Of a stretch of DNA of 64,000 bases, positions 8,866-17,630 are shown piece after piece. The DNA comes from Chitinophagaceae bacterium (GTDB taxonomy: Bacteria > Bacteroidota > Bacteroidia > Chitinophagales > Chitinophagaceae), in the NCBI GenBank assembly GCA_020403455.1, contig JADBXP010000017.1:62001-126000 (forward strand), given 5' to 3'. The stretch's first letter is position 1. Every line of letters begins with the position of its first letter. The translations under genes and the position numbers were made by a program. Below the pieces are notes generated by a model that was not told the origin of the DNA, did no database searches, and saw only the letters and a program-made list of their open reading frames with translations.

Positions 8866-11001
8866 TTAAGGTAGATTGGTCAGTGTTTCAGTTAATTGAA
8901 TGCGGAGAACCTGACCCTTGATGATTTTATCTCCTACCGGAATGGATTGATTGAGTACTTTTCCACGTCCCTGGATACGCACCATCAGTCCCCTGTTTTC
9001 TGCCAGTTGAAGTGCATCCTTCAATCCCATACCCACCAGGGATGGCATCTCATTTTCCGGAATTGCTTTTCCTCTCACCATGCCGCTACGAAGAGAGCCT
9101 TTCAGATCGGCCCATTCCGTCCAGTTATCGGAAGAGTCTACCAGTGCGATGGACATAGAACGGGAAATGCGTTGCAAATCATTTTTATTTCCAACCCATC
9201 TAACCGATATTGAGTCAAGTGATTTTGTCATCACCTGTTGGGATTGGCTTTTACGAAGGAAAGTGGTATAGAGTCTGTCAGCGATTTCTTTGAATACGGG
9301 GGCTGCTACTTCAGATCCATGGTATTTAACCGCTCCCTGTTTGTTTTTGATGACTACTACACAGGTGTACCTGGGTTGATCAGCGGGAAAGAATCCTGCA
9401 AAAGATGCCTGGTACATATTCAGGTTGTAGCCTTGATTGCCATTGGCGACCTGGGCAGTGCCTGTTTTTCCCGCAACAGCATAGGGAGAATTTTTAAATA
9501 CGGCTGCTGCGGTACCGTTGGTACATACCCCTTGCAGACAGGTGAGCAATTGACGACGGGTTGATTCACTGCAGATGCTGGAACGCAATACAACCGGAGA
9601 TATTTGTCTAAGTACCTGACCTTCGCTGGTAATCGCACTAACGAGGTATGGTTTCAGCATGGTACCATTGTTAGCGATGGCATTGTAGAGGGAAAGGGTT
9701 TGAAGTGGGGTGATCTGGAGGTTGTATCCAAATGCCATCCAGGCAAGTGTATTGGCATGCCACATTTTATCTCCCGGACGATGAATCACCGGCAGTCGTT
9801 CTCCTGTCAGATCTATGCCCATAGGAGAATCCAGGTGCATTTTTTTCAACCAATTGATATACTGAGAGGGGCGGCTGCCATAATGTTGCCATACCATTTT
9901 CGCCATGCCTACGTTGGAACTCTTTTCAAAAGTTTGTTGTACGGTTTCCTGTTGTATCCCATGTACTTCCGCATCATAAACAGTTTGTTTATTTAGCTGC
10001 CACTTTCCTCCTTCTACATTAACTAGGTCCTGAAGAGATACTTTTTTATCTTCCAGCAAAGCCAGCAAGGTTGCCAGTTTAAAGGTGGAACCGGGTTCGG
10101 AAGCGGTAATGGCGTAGTTGAAATTTTCCCAGTAGGTGCCATCTTCCATTTTTCCCAAATTAGCCATGGCACGGATCTTTCCGGTCTGTGTTTCCATCAC
10201 GATGGCGCAACCCTGCACTGCTTCGTGCTTTACCATTGCGTTCAGCAAAGCCTTTTCAGTAATTCCTTGTACGAATACATCTAATGTGCTGACAATGTCT
10301 TTTCCGGTTTCGGGTTCAGCAACGAATTGCTCATCATCTACCGGAACTTTTACTCCCCCTGCAATGAACCGAACCAATTGTTTTCCTGACTTTCCCTGAA
10401 GCACAGAGTCATAAGAGTTTTCCAATCCCACCTGGTTGCTGTCCCTTGCCAACCCGATGGTGCGCATAGCCAGCATATCGAATGGGTTAAGGCGGAAATT
10501 TTTCTGTACGGGAATAAATCCGGAGGTATATCTTCCGAGGTTTACCAGCGGTAGTTTTCTGAACTGATCATATTCCCGGAAGGATATTTTCTTTTTGAGC
10601 AGGAAGAAACCGTCTTTGTTTTGGTATGCCTGTTGCAGCATTACTTTATAATCACCGGCACTGAGGTCTTTGAATAAATTAGAAAGCGCATCAGCAAGTG
10701 AGTCAATCTTCTCCCGAAACAACTGCCCGTTGTTGTTGCGCAATGGAGTCAGTCTGGAATCCCAGTAGATATCAAAACGAGGAACACTGGTGCTGAGCAT
10801 TTGACCGTCTTCCGTATAGATGGTACCACGTTCTGCTTCAATTTCATCGATGCGTTGGTGGAGACTATCGCTGAGACTTCTCCAGTAAGCACCCTGAACC
10901 TGTTGAATATACACCGCTTTACTCATGATGGCAATGGCAATCACTACCATGAGCAAAAAGCTCAGATAAACACGCCATAATATGTCATTCTTTACATCCA
11001 T
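8866..11001 (-). CDS. ftsI: Septal class B penicillin-binding protein FtsI (PBP3) with PASTA domain
   Basis: Transpeptidase that cross-links septal peptidoglycan, partner of FtsW. With the ATG at 11001 the product is 711 residues: one membrane anchor at about residues 11-27, a pedestal domain to about 235, then the transpeptidase domain with SxxK as STFK (305-308), SxN as SSN (361-363) and KTG at 512-514. A single C-terminal PASTA domain follows (MPSLVGMGLKDALQLAENRG onward). The frame is open back to 11061, but that part overlaps ftsL and adds a cysteine-rich non-membrane leader unlike FtsI, so the later ATG is chosen. That open frame matters for the A-tract noted in the findings. Confidence 0.94.
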   Translation of the reverse strand: MDVKNDILWRVYLSFLLMVVIAIAIMSKAVYIQQVQGAYWRSLSDSLHQRIDEIEAERGTIYTEDGQMLSTSVPRFDIYWDSRLTPLRNNNGQLFREKIDSLADALSNLFKDLSAGDYKVMLQQAYQNKDGFFLLKKKISFREYDQFRKLPLVNLGRYTSGFIPVQKNFRLNPFDMLAMRTIGLARDSNQVGLENSYDSVLQGKSGKQLVRFIAGGVKVPVDDEQFVAEPETGKDIVSTLDVFVQGITEKALLNAMVKHEAVQGCAIVMETQTGKIRAMANLGKMEDGTYWENFNYAITASEPGSTFKLATLLALLEDKKVSLQDLVNVEGGKWQLNKQTVYDAEVHGIQQETVQQTFEKSSNVGMAKMVWQHYGSRPSQYINWLKKMHLDSPMGIDLTGERLPVIHRPGDKMWHANTLAWMAFGYNLQITPLQTLSLYNAIANNGTMLKPYLVSAITSEGQVLRQISPVVLRSSICSESTRRQLLTCLQGVCTNGTAAAVFKNSPYAVAGKTGTAQVANGNQGYNLNMYQASFAGFFPADQPRYTCVVVIKNKQGAVKYHGSEVAAPVFKEIADRLYTTFLRKSQSQQVMTKSLDSISVRWVGNKNDLQRISRSMSIALVDSSDNWTEWADLKGSLRSGMVRGKAIPENEMPSLVGMGLKDALQLAENRGLMVRIQGRGKVLNQSIPVGDKIIKGQVLRIQLTETLTNLP

Positions 11002-11017
11002 TTGAGCGGTAGTTGTT

Positions 11018-11344
11018 TCATTTTTTTTTGGGTGCAGACAAGCGATAAGGCAATTCATCATTCACCTTCAGTTGAAGGGGGGTAGCTGCCTGAATCATTT
11101 GTTCTTCACCGCTTTTGAACATGAGTTCACTTTTCAGTGTCTTATAGTTGAATTGCAATTCTTTTATTTCAGATTGGGTAAGGTTGATTTTACGTATCAC
11201 CTGATCGGCGTAATGACCATTGGCGATGTAAAGGATGGCAAGTAGGGATAGGAAAAGGAAAAAAGGCAATTGTCGCAGCATCCACTGTTGGTCGAACCAG
11301 CCTTTCAGCGGATTCTTCAGTGGTGAGCGGTTGTTTTTTTCCAT
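11018..11344 (-). CDS. ftsL: FtsL-like cell division protein
   Basis: Small bitopic divisome protein of 108 residues lying between rsmH and ftsI, the fixed position of FtsL. It has a basic N-terminal tail, one membrane segment at about residues 25-42 (LPFFLFLSLLAILYIANG) and a periplasmic helical region rich in heptad-like residues (RKINLTQSEIKELQFNYKTL). The gene ends in three lysine codons written as nine consecutive A, followed by TGA. FtsL is weakly conserved, so the call rests on topology and position; it matches the Bacteroidota FtsL-like family in size. Confidence 0.85.
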   Translation of the reverse strand: MEKNNRSPLKNPLKGWFDQQWMLRQLPFFLFLSLLAILYIANGHYADQVIRKINLTQSEIKELQFNYKTLKSELMFKSGEEQMIQAATPLQLKVNDELPYRLSAPKKK

Positions 11345-11356
11345 GTTGTTGTTGTC

Positions 11357-12289
11357 TTATAGTTTTTGTGCCACTCTTAGTCTTGCGCTGCGGCTTCTGG
11401 GGTTGGCTGCCAGTTCTGCCTGCTGTGCCTGAATGGGTTTTTTATTTACCAGTTCAAACACTTTTTCCCTTACTTCGGGCAATAGGGGGTTCTGTGGGGT
11501 TTCCTCCACTTGTCCCTGCCGGAAGAAATGTTTTACTATCCGGTCTTCAATCGAGTGAAAAGTAATGATGGCTGCCCGTCCACCCGGTTGTAGAACTTCG
11601 GGTATTTGTTGCAGCAAATCTTTCAACGCTCCGGTTTCGTCATTTACTTCCATTCGCAATGCCTGAAAAACCTGGGCCAGGTATTTGTTGGGATTTCCTT
11701 TCACTGCCTGGTGAATCATCGACTTGAATTGCTCGATGGTATCGGTGGGGCAGTGATTTCTTTGGTACGTTATCAGCCTGGCCAGCGTCTTAGAGTTGGT
11801 CACTTCGCCATATTGTTCAAACATTCGATGCAATTGTTTTTCATCGTAAGTTTTCACAACCTGTGCTGCAGTGAGTGGTTGTCGCCTGTCCATGCGCATA
11901 TCAAGAGGTCCATCCATCCTGATGGAAAATCCTCTTTCAGCAGTATCGAACTGGTGACTACTCACGCCCAGATCAGCCAGGATACCATCTACCTGAGCAA
12001 CCCCCTGCAAGCGGAGAATCCTTTGCAGGTGGCGAAAGTTATAGGGCAGAAATACGAAGCGCTCATCTGCTGGTACATTAGCTGCTGCATCTGCATCCTG
12101 ATCAAAAGCATACAATTTGCCTTGTTGGTTCAGGCGTTGCAGAATACCGCGGCTATGACCACCGCCCCCTAAAGTAGCATCTACATAGATGCCCGAAGGG
12201 TTGGTGATGAGTGCGTCGAGTGTTTCGTTCAATAAGACAGGGAGGTGATAGGGGGTAGAAGCATCAGAAACTTGTGGGGTTGATTTCAT
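11357..12289 (-). CDS. rsmH: 16S rRNA (cytosine(1402)-N(4))-methyltransferase RsmH
   Basis: SAM-dependent methyltransferase acting on 16S rRNA C1402; formerly MraW. The 310-residue protein begins MKSTPQVSD and shows YHLPVLLNETLDAL, the SAM loop DATLGGGGHSRGIL, the aspartate-containing ADLGVSSHQFD, SIRMDGPLDMRMD and the late ALRMEVNDE and FHSIEDRIVKHFF segments. A TTG 24 bases upstream (12313) is in frame and would overlap the mraZ stop, but the ATG at 12289 is the more likely start. Standard second gene of the dcw operon. Confidence 0.95.
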   Translation of the reverse strand: MKSTPQVSDASTPYHLPVLLNETLDALITNPSGIYVDATLGGGGHSRGILQRLNQQGKLYAFDQDADAAANVPADERFVFLPYNFRHLQRILRLQGVAQVDGILADLGVSSHQFDTAERGFSIRMDGPLDMRMDRRQPLTAAQVVKTYDEKQLHRMFEQYGEVTNSKTLARLITYQRNHCPTDTIEQFKSMIHQAVKGNPNKYLAQVFQALRMEVNDETGALKDLLQQIPEVLQPGGRAAIITFHSIEDRIVKHFFRQGQVEETPQNPLLPEVREKVFELVNKKPIQAQQAELAANPRSRSARLRVAQKL

Positions 12290-12309
12290 CTGATTTTTTT
12301 TCGATTCAA

Positions 12310-12774
12310 TCAACCAGGATTTTTCTGATCTGTTCCCTTCATCACTTCCTCTGCCAGTCGGCTGAAATCGTCCGCAGAGAAATCCTCAAAGAGCTGTTTG
12401 TACTTACCTGCATCCCAGATTTCGAAGCGATCCATGGCCGCTGCCAGCACGATGTCTTTGCCGAGACCGGCAAATTCTTTCAGGGAGGGTGGTAATAAGA
12501 GACGGTTAGCGCTGTCCATCTCCACTTCCGTAGCTCCCCCCAAAAACTGGCGACGAAATTGACGTACCTTGGGGTCGAAATCATTCAACTGGCTAATTCT
12601 GGCAATAATGAGTTCCCAACTTTTCAGCGGATACAACGTGAGACATTTTTCAAAACCACGGCTGATGATGAAACGACCCTCCCCTTCCGGCAACTGCTTT
12701 TTCAGTCCCCCCGGAACGAGAAAACGGCCTTTCGCATCTACCGTCGCTTCGTATTCGCCGTGAAATCCGCTCAT
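12310..12774 (-). CDS. mraZ: Transcriptional regulator and dcw autoregulator MraZ
   Basis: DNA-binding protein with two SpoVT/AbrB-like halves that represses its own dcw operon in the bacteria where it has been studied. The 154-residue product begins MSGFHGEYEATVDAKGRFLVP and contains the second-half copy EMDSANRLLLPPSLKEFAGLG, both diagnostic. It is the first gene of the operon, with a 313-bp gap to the divergent queA. Four phased repeats upstream are its probable operator (see separate entry). Confidence 0.96.
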   Translation of the reverse strand: MSGFHGEYEATVDAKGRFLVPGGLKKQLPEGEGRFIISRGFEKCLTLYPLKSWELIIARISQLNDFDPKVRQFRRQFLGGATEVEMDSANRLLLPPSLKEFAGLGKDIVLAAAMDRFEIWDAGKYKQLFEDFSADDFSRLAEEVMKGTDQKNPG

Positions 12775-12797
12775 TTGTGAATAATTTATTTACCTGA

Positions 12798-12837
12798 TTA
12801 CCACTTGTTGACACAAAATAACACTTTTTCCCACTTT
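12798..12837 (-). promoter_or_regulatory. Probable MraZ operator: four 10-bp direct repeats
   Basis: Read on the minus strand, four consecutive decamers are AAAGTGGGAA, AAAGTGTTAT, TTTGTGTCAA and CAAGTGGTAA. The GTG core recurs at exactly 10-bp steps, one helical turn, and the block ends 24 bases before the mraZ ATG. MraZ is known to bind short direct repeats with a 10-bp period upstream of its own gene (TGGG-type in E. coli, AAAGTG-type in Mycoplasma). The assignment as operator is inference from position and spacing. Confidence 0.7.
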
Positions 12838-12862
12838 CCACCCTAATTAAGGGGGGTTGTAT

Positions 12863-12974
12863 TTATCCACGAAATATCAACTGTCTACAAACCAATATGG
12901 CAAAGGATTTCAGGCATTTATACCTGATTTTGAATAAATTACCATGTGAATTGACGTGGATAACCGGTGGATAA
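12863..12974. promoter_or_regulatory. Three DnaA-box-like 9-mers between mraZ and queA
   Basis: TTATCCACG lies at 12863-12871 on the plus strand. CGTGGATAA (12955-12963) and GGTGGATAA (12966-12974) are the same kind of site on the other strand, 11 bases apart. Each differs from the classical TTATCCACA box at one position, the last. They could be DnaA sites coupling dcw transcription to replication, or chance matches in an AT-rich intergenic region. No dnaA or other origin feature is visible. Confidence 0.35.
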
Positions 12975-13006
12975 CCCAAAGTGGCTTGTGAATGCGGGAA
13001 AAGGGT

Positions 13007-13035
13007 TTTGTAAAGGACTGAAATAAATAGTTTTT
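13007..13035 (+). promoter_or_regulatory. Possible promoter of queA
   Basis: TTTG (13007-13010), 17 bases, then TAGTTTTT (13028-13035), which matches the Bacteroidota minus-7 consensus TAnnTTTG at seven of eight positions. It ends about 52 bases before the chosen queA start. The fit is imperfect. Confidence 0.35.
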
Positions 13036-13087
13036 ATCTAACTAATCGGTGTTTTTCGCAGAATTTTGCCGCGAAAACACTGATTTC

Positions 13088-14332
13088 ATGACGGAAAAGA
13101 TGATACAGCCCCGGGAAATAAAAATGGCCGATTACTGGTATGTACTGCCCGAAAACCGGATTGCTCAATACCCACTCGCAGAAAGAGATGCCTCACAACT
13201 GTTGATTTACAACAACGGAAACATAGAAAAAGCATGTTACCGTGACTTGGCGGGCCAGCTTCCCCCCAAGTCACTGCTCATCTTCAACAATACCCGGGTC
13301 GTTCCCGCCAGATTGATTTTTCACAACCACGAGGGCCAGGCCATCGAAGTATTCTGTCTGGAACCCGGACCGGCTTACAGCGATGTTAGCACCGCCCTGT
13401 TACAAACCGGCAGTGTTATCTGGCGCTGCATGGTGGGGGGCGCCAAAAAATGGAAAGAAGGTGAATTAACTGCTACACTTCAGGTTGCCAATACAACGCT
13501 ACATATCACGGCTTCTAAACTGTCTGTTGACCAAGGTACCTTCCTACTTCAACTTAGCTGGCTACCTGCCCATCTTCCTTTTGCTGAAGTATTGTCATTG
13601 GCAGGACAAGTACCACTGCCCCCTTATCTCAACAGAGATGCCTCAGAAGAAGACAAAGAAAGATACCAGACCATCTATGCGCTGAGCCCTGGTTCAGTGG
13701 CAGCACCTACAGCCGGACTTCATTTTACACAGGGACTGATGCGTTCTCTGGAAGAAAAATCAATTCGCTCTACTTTCGTTACGCTGCATGTCGGTGCGGG
13801 TACTTTTCTCCCTGTAAAATCGGAAACCCCCGGTGATCATGTGATGCACAAGGAATATTTTGAGGTATCCAAAACATTTCTCGAAGCACTGCAACAACAG
13901 TTGCCTGACCCCATAGTCACAGTGGGTACAACCTCCATGCGTACATTGGAAAGTCTTTATAGGCTTGCAGTTCAGATCCATCGCCAACCCGAGCAGCAAC
14001 CGGAAAAATTGCATGTTGAACAATGGGAAGCTTATGAAAAAGACAGTCATTCTTTATCACCTGCCGAAGCGATTGCCACACTACTGCGCTTCATGGAACA
14101 ACACCAGCTCGAACAGTTGGTGGCGACTACCCAACTCCTGATTGCTCCGGGATATGTTTTCAAGTTCACGGATGGACTGATCACTAATTTTCACCAACCC
14201 GGTTCTACCCTTTTATTGTTGGTGGGTGCACTGGTAGGCGATGACTGGAGAAAGATTTATGAGTATGCACTGCAGCATGATTTCCGCTTTCTCAGTTATG
14301 GGGATGGAAGTTTACTCTGGAAGAAAAAGTAA
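13088..14332 (+). CDS. queA: S-adenosylmethionine:tRNA ribosyltransferase-isomerase QueA
   Basis: Makes epoxyqueuosine in tRNA by transferring the ribosyl part of SAM to preQ1 at the wobble base. The 414-residue protein has the family signatures YVLPENRIAQYPLAERDAS, LLIFNNTRVVPARL, GSVAAPTAGLHFT, LHVGAGTFLPVK and TNFHQPGSTLLLLVGAL. An in-frame GTG at 13049 exists but gives a leader unlike QueA; ATGs at 13088 and 13100 are both possible, and I take the first. Transcribed divergently from mraZ and converging on the sensor kinase gene, 9 bases apart. Confidence 0.95.
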   Translation: MTEKMIQPREIKMADYWYVLPENRIAQYPLAERDASQLLIYNNGNIEKACYRDLAGQLPPKSLLIFNNTRVVPARLIFHNHEGQAIEVFCLEPGPAYSDVSTALLQTGSVIWRCMVGGAKKWKEGELTATLQVANTTLHITASKLSVDQGTFLLQLSWLPAHLPFAEVLSLAGQVPLPPYLNRDASEEDKERYQTIYALSPGSVAAPTAGLHFTQGLMRSLEEKSIRSTFVTLHVGAGTFLPVKSETPGDHVMHKEYFEVSKTFLEALQQQLPDPIVTVGTTSMRTLESLYRLAVQIHRQPEQQPEKLHVEQWEAYEKDSHSLSPAEAIATLLRFMEQHQLEQLVATTQLLIAPGYVFKFTDGLITNFHQPGSTLLLLVGALVGDDWRKIYEYALQHDFRFLSYGDGSLLWKKK

Positions 14333-14341
14333 GTGCAAGAA

Positions 14342-15682
14342 TTAATCTTCCCTTGCTTCAGCAGATAGATTCATCTCTACCATGAAGGTAGTTCCCTTGC
14401 CCTGCGTACTGTCCACGCGTATCTTGCCATGGTGGGCATCGATTACTGTTTTAACATAGCTGAGACCGAGTCCAAACCCCTTTACCTGATGGATATTACC
14501 GGTATGTGCCCGGTAGAATTTTTCAAAAATATGACTGGCTGTTTCTCTTGACATACCAATACCACGATCAGCTATCTGAATGAATAGTTGATGTTGATTG
14601 CTGGAAGTAACAATGGTGATATCGGGAGCGCCATCGGAGTATTTTATAGCATTGTCTATCAGGTTAGAAATCGCATTGGTGAAATGCACTTCATCTGCTT
14701 CAATCTGATCGCGGCTGGCATTGAGGAGAAGATTTATTTTTCCTTCCTTTTTTTGTAATTGTAAGTCATACTTATCAACTGTCTGTTGTATCAAACGGTG
14801 TACAGATAATTCTTTCTTGTTGAATTGAAACTCTTCTTTCTCCATCAATGCGGCCTGTAGAATGGCTTCCACTTGTTTGTTCATGCGCACGTTTTCCTCT
14901 TTGATGATGCCCATGAAATACCTGGCTCTCTCCGGCTCTGCCTGTACTTTTTCGTTGCGCAAGGCATCTACCGCCAGAGATATGGTCGCCAATGGAGTTT
15001 TGAATTCATGCGTCATGTTGTTGATGAAATCAGACTTGATCTCACTGATTTTTTTCTGGTTCAACAAAGCACGTATGGTCACATAAAATGCTGCCAGTAT
15101 CACCAGCATAAAAAGTATAGCGCCCGCCAACATCCATTTTATGGAAGAAAAGACAGCGGCCCCAAAATGTGGAGTCAGCACCCACAATGTCTCCGTACCT
15201 GCAGGACCGATTTCAATAGTGGGTTCAGATCTGATGAGTAAAACTTTTAGCTGATTATTGACCGTATCTCTATAAGCATTTTCAAATCCAAAAGAATACA
15301 ATTCAGTTTCACCGTTTGGTGTTAGAATAGCGAACTCAAAGGGTATTGTTTCCAGCTTTTGGGACTGGAGGGCACTGCGCAATTTTTGTTGAATCTGCGC
15401 CATAGAAAATTTATCTGCTACCACGCCCCGATAGTTGGGGCGAAAAAAATATTCTGACCTAAAGGTTCCCGATTCCTGCTGCCAGCGAAGTGCGGGTTGT
15501 TTGGATGCTGCCATCGCCTGCCCCAGCTCATCCGCCACCATTTGGCATGCAAATTCGAATTTAGCAGTGAATTGCTGCCGAGTGAATTCCACCAGGTTGC
15601 GAAACCAGGATACCTGCAATACAATCAATCCCAACAATGACAGTGAGATCAGTATTGTTATGACAGGGAAGGTTCTTTTCAT
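14342..15682 (-). CDS. Membrane sensor histidine kinase (orphan)
   Basis: Two-component sensor of 446 residues. An N-terminal membrane segment (about 7-24), a periplasmic domain of roughly 155 residues, and a second membrane segment (about 183-204) lead into the kinase core. The phospho-acceptor box is NNMTHEFKTPLATISL with His225; the N box is NLIDNAIKYSD, G1 is DRGIGMS, F box FEKFYRAH, and G2 GFGLGLSY. No HAMP domain is apparent. No response-regulator gene adjoins it, so the partner is elsewhere. The frame is open another 65 codons upstream, but MKRTFPVITILISLS is the natural start before the first membrane segment and leaves room for the divergent yqgE promoter. The signal sensed cannot be told. 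Confidence 0.9.
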   Translation of the reverse strand: MKRTFPVITILISLSLLGLIVLQVSWFRNLVEFTRQQFTAKFEFACQMVADELGQAMAASKQPALRWQQESGTFRSEYFFRPNYRGVVADKFSMAQIQQKLRSALQSQKLETIPFEFAILTPNGETELYSFGFENAYRDTVNNQLKVLLIRSEPTIEIGPAGTETLWVLTPHFGAAVFSSIKWMLAGAILFMLVILAAFYVTIRALLNQKKISEIKSDFINNMTHEFKTPLATISLAVDALRNEKVQAEPERARYFMGIIKEENVRMNKQVEAILQAALMEKEEFQFNKKELSVHRLIQQTVDKYDLQLQKKEGKINLLLNASRDQIEADEVHFTNAISNLIDNAIKYSDGAPDITIVTSSNQHQLFIQIADRGIGMSRETASHIFEKFYRAHTGNIHQVKGFGLGLSYVKTVIDAHHGKIRVDSTQGKGTTFMVEMNLSAEARED

Positions 15683-15775
15683 CTTCACAAATATAATTCT
15701 ATGAAGTTGTGAATTGATACTTTGTATTACATTTTTGCTTACTTTAACTGTATAATTCAGGGGAATCGTTCCCTT

Positions 15776-16336
15776 ATGCCTAACATCGCCACCATACATC
15801 CGGGTAGTATTCTTATATCTGACCCCTTCCTGCAGGATCCCAATTTTGCCAGAACAGTTGTACTTATCTGCGAACACCAGCCGGCAGGCAGCTTCGGATT
15901 AGTAGTCAATCAACCACTTGATTTAAAGCTAAATGAATTGGTTCCGGCTGCCGCTGATATGCACATGCCGGTTTACAGTGGCGGACCAGTAGCAGCAGAT
16001 ACCTTACATTTCATTCATAAAAGACCTGACCTATTAGAGGAGTCCATTTTCCTTCAAAAAGGAATTGGTTGGAGTGGTAACTTTTTTCAAATCATTCACC
16101 TGTTGCGATCAGGCGATCTTGATCCTTCTGAAATTCTTTTTTTCCTTGGTTACAGTGGCTGGGGCGAAGGTCAATTGGAATACGAATTAGAGGAAAAAAC
16201 ATGGATCACTTCGGAAGTAACATCTCCCCTGCTCTTCCAGGTTTCTCCCGGAAAGCGCTGGCAATATTCACTCAATCAATTGGGAGGAGACTACGCTCAA
16301 ATGGCGAACTACCCGATCGACCCTCAATTGAACTAA
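15776..16336 (+). CDS. YqgE/AlgH family protein (UPF0301)
   Basis: Conserved protein of 186 residues in the YqgE/AlgH (DUF179) family. Seen: GSILISDPFLQDPNFARTVV near the start, GSFGLVVNQPL, PVYSGGPVAADTLHFIH and FLGYSGWGEGQLEYELEE, which are the family hallmarks. The biochemical function is not established; in some bacteria members influence alginate or other regulation. The frame opens with a TTG at 15722, but MPNIATIHPG at 15776 is the expected N-terminus. Divergent from the sensor kinase. Confidence 0.9.
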   Translation: MPNIATIHPGSILISDPFLQDPNFARTVVLICEHQPAGSFGLVVNQPLDLKLNELVPAAADMHMPVYSGGPVAADTLHFIHKRPDLLEESIFLQKGIGWSGNFFQIIHLLRSGDLDPSEILFFLGYSGWGEGQLEYELEEKTWITSEVTSPLLFQVSPGKRWQYSLNQLGGDYAQMANYPIDPQLN

Positions 16337-16442
16337 TCAACTTCCCTTCCAACAAAAAAAGGCACTCCCATCTCTACCATTATCGGCAGGATGGAAGTAC
16401 CTCGTCTTCACTCATCTACACTTATCCTCTCTCCCTATCGGA

Positions 16443-16625
16443 TCAGGATGTTCGGTTTTGCTTTTCCTCCCACCAAAGAATACCCACTACCACGATGATT
16501 ACAAGGAAGTAATATTTGCTCATGGGTAACAAGGGAAATCCCATTGCTCTTCCGGCCAGATAAACGATCGGATATACAATGGCCAGCAATGCCAAAACAA
16601 TCAAGACCCAACGAAAAAGTTTCAT
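16443..16625 (-). CDS. Small two-helix membrane protein
   Basis: Sixty residues with two hydrophobic segments (about 5-26 and 38-53) separated by a short loop (GRAMGFPLLPMSKY) and ending in a charged tail WWEEKQNRTS. I do not recognise the family. ATG at 16625, 37 bases after the following lipoprotein gene (16663-17421), so the two may be co-transcribed. Real-gene status rests on the clear membrane topology and good placement. Confidence 0.55.
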   Translation of the reverse strand: MKLFRWVLIVLALLAIVYPIVYLAGRAMGFPLLPMSKYYFLVIIVVVGILWWEEKQNRTS

Positions 16626-16662
16626 ACTATTTATTTTTGTTGTTTAATCAATTCATCCTTTT

Positions 16663-17421
16663 TTAATCCAGGTATTCATGGTACAGGCAAGCAGAAAAAT
16701 CAATCACCATAATGCCGAGTCCGATCCAGCCGGCATACCTTGCCAGAAATCTACTTAGGGAAATCACAATCGACTGCACTCCTTGTCCAGCGAGTTTTTT
16801 CAATCCGGCGATTCCCAAAACAGAAGCAGCACCCAATCCTACAGCATCTTTCAGGCAGTCCCACACTTCAATCCCATCCAATACCATTGGTGCATTTGTT
16901 TCTCCGCCAACACGCATGGAAGCTATTCTTGCAAAGCTTGGAACGTTCACCGATTGATGCCTTATTTGTTCCCAGCGCCTGTCTTCACTCTTCATGCCTA
17001 ACTGTATTCCGGACTTAATGATCTGCATGATCTCATCATCGGCATAGGTTCTCAACTCAGGCAGTTGTAAGAAAAGTTGCAGCAGATCATTGTCGATTTT
17101 GTTTTTTCGCAGCAACCATTCATCAAGTGACAAACCATACTGTCGCAGATGCTCGTCAAGGGATGTTTCATTGTCAGCAGCCTTTTGCAAAGCAGTTAGA
17201 AATGACTTTCTGTTCTCCTGCCTGGCCGGCTCTCGCAAATAACTGGTGAACTGGAAGAAGTCACCAATAAATTGTCCCGAAAACTGAATGAAGCTCTCAT
17301 TCAAGTACAATTTAGCTGCCATTTCATCCGGTGAATGCCGTACATAGGCATCCTGTTTTTTACAGGCGTAGAACAGAGCGGTGGACATTATAACAGTAAG
17401 GGCGATCCATAATTTTTTCAT
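16663..17421 (-). CDS. Predicted lipoprotein of unknown function
   Basis: The 252-residue product begins with a lipoprotein signal: MKKLWIALTVIMSTALFYAC, with cleavage expected before Cys20 (lipobox FYAC). The mature part is helical and charged, and ends in a hydrophobic stretch (GWIGLGIMVIDFSACLYHEY) that could insert in a membrane, preceded by a glycine/alanine-rich segment (GLGAASVLGIAGLKKLAGQG). I recognise no domain. An upstream in-frame start at 17454 is possible but would bury the signal peptide. Confidence 0.7.
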   Translation of the reverse strand: MKKLWIALTVIMSTALFYACKKQDAYVRHSPDEMAAKLYLNESFIQFSGQFIGDFFQFTSYLREPARQENRKSFLTALQKAADNETSLDEHLRQYGLSLDEWLLRKNKIDNDLLQLFLQLPELRTYADDEIMQIIKSGIQLGMKSEDRRWEQIRHQSVNVPSFARIASMRVGGETNAPMVLDGIEVWDCLKDAVGLGAASVLGIAGLKKLAGQGVQSIVISLSRFLARYAGWIGLGIMVIDFSACLYHEYLD

Positions 17422-17573
17422 GTGGATTAGTTGTGTTTCTCCATACTTTACCATACGACAATGGAGTTCTTCGACTCGGGGCCCTGAGATTTTGATTCGA
17501 ACACAACAAAGTAACAGTTCGATGAACTGAAAAAAAAGGTAGAAAACACCCTATTTTATTGCTTTTTTCACCC

Positions 17574-17603
17574 AAAAAAAAAGCCCCTGTACAACAGGGG
17601 CTT
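17574..17603 (-). terminator. Rho-independent terminator of atpDC
   Basis: On the minus strand, AAGCCCCTGT (17603-17594), a 3-base loop, ACAGGGGCTT (17590-17581), then a run of nine T overlapping the base of the stem. It lies about 30 bases after the atpC stop and before the lipoprotein gene, in the correct orientation for the atpD-atpC transcript. Confidence 0.9.
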
Positions 17604-17630
17604 GACTGAATATGGTTGGAAAGAGGTAAT

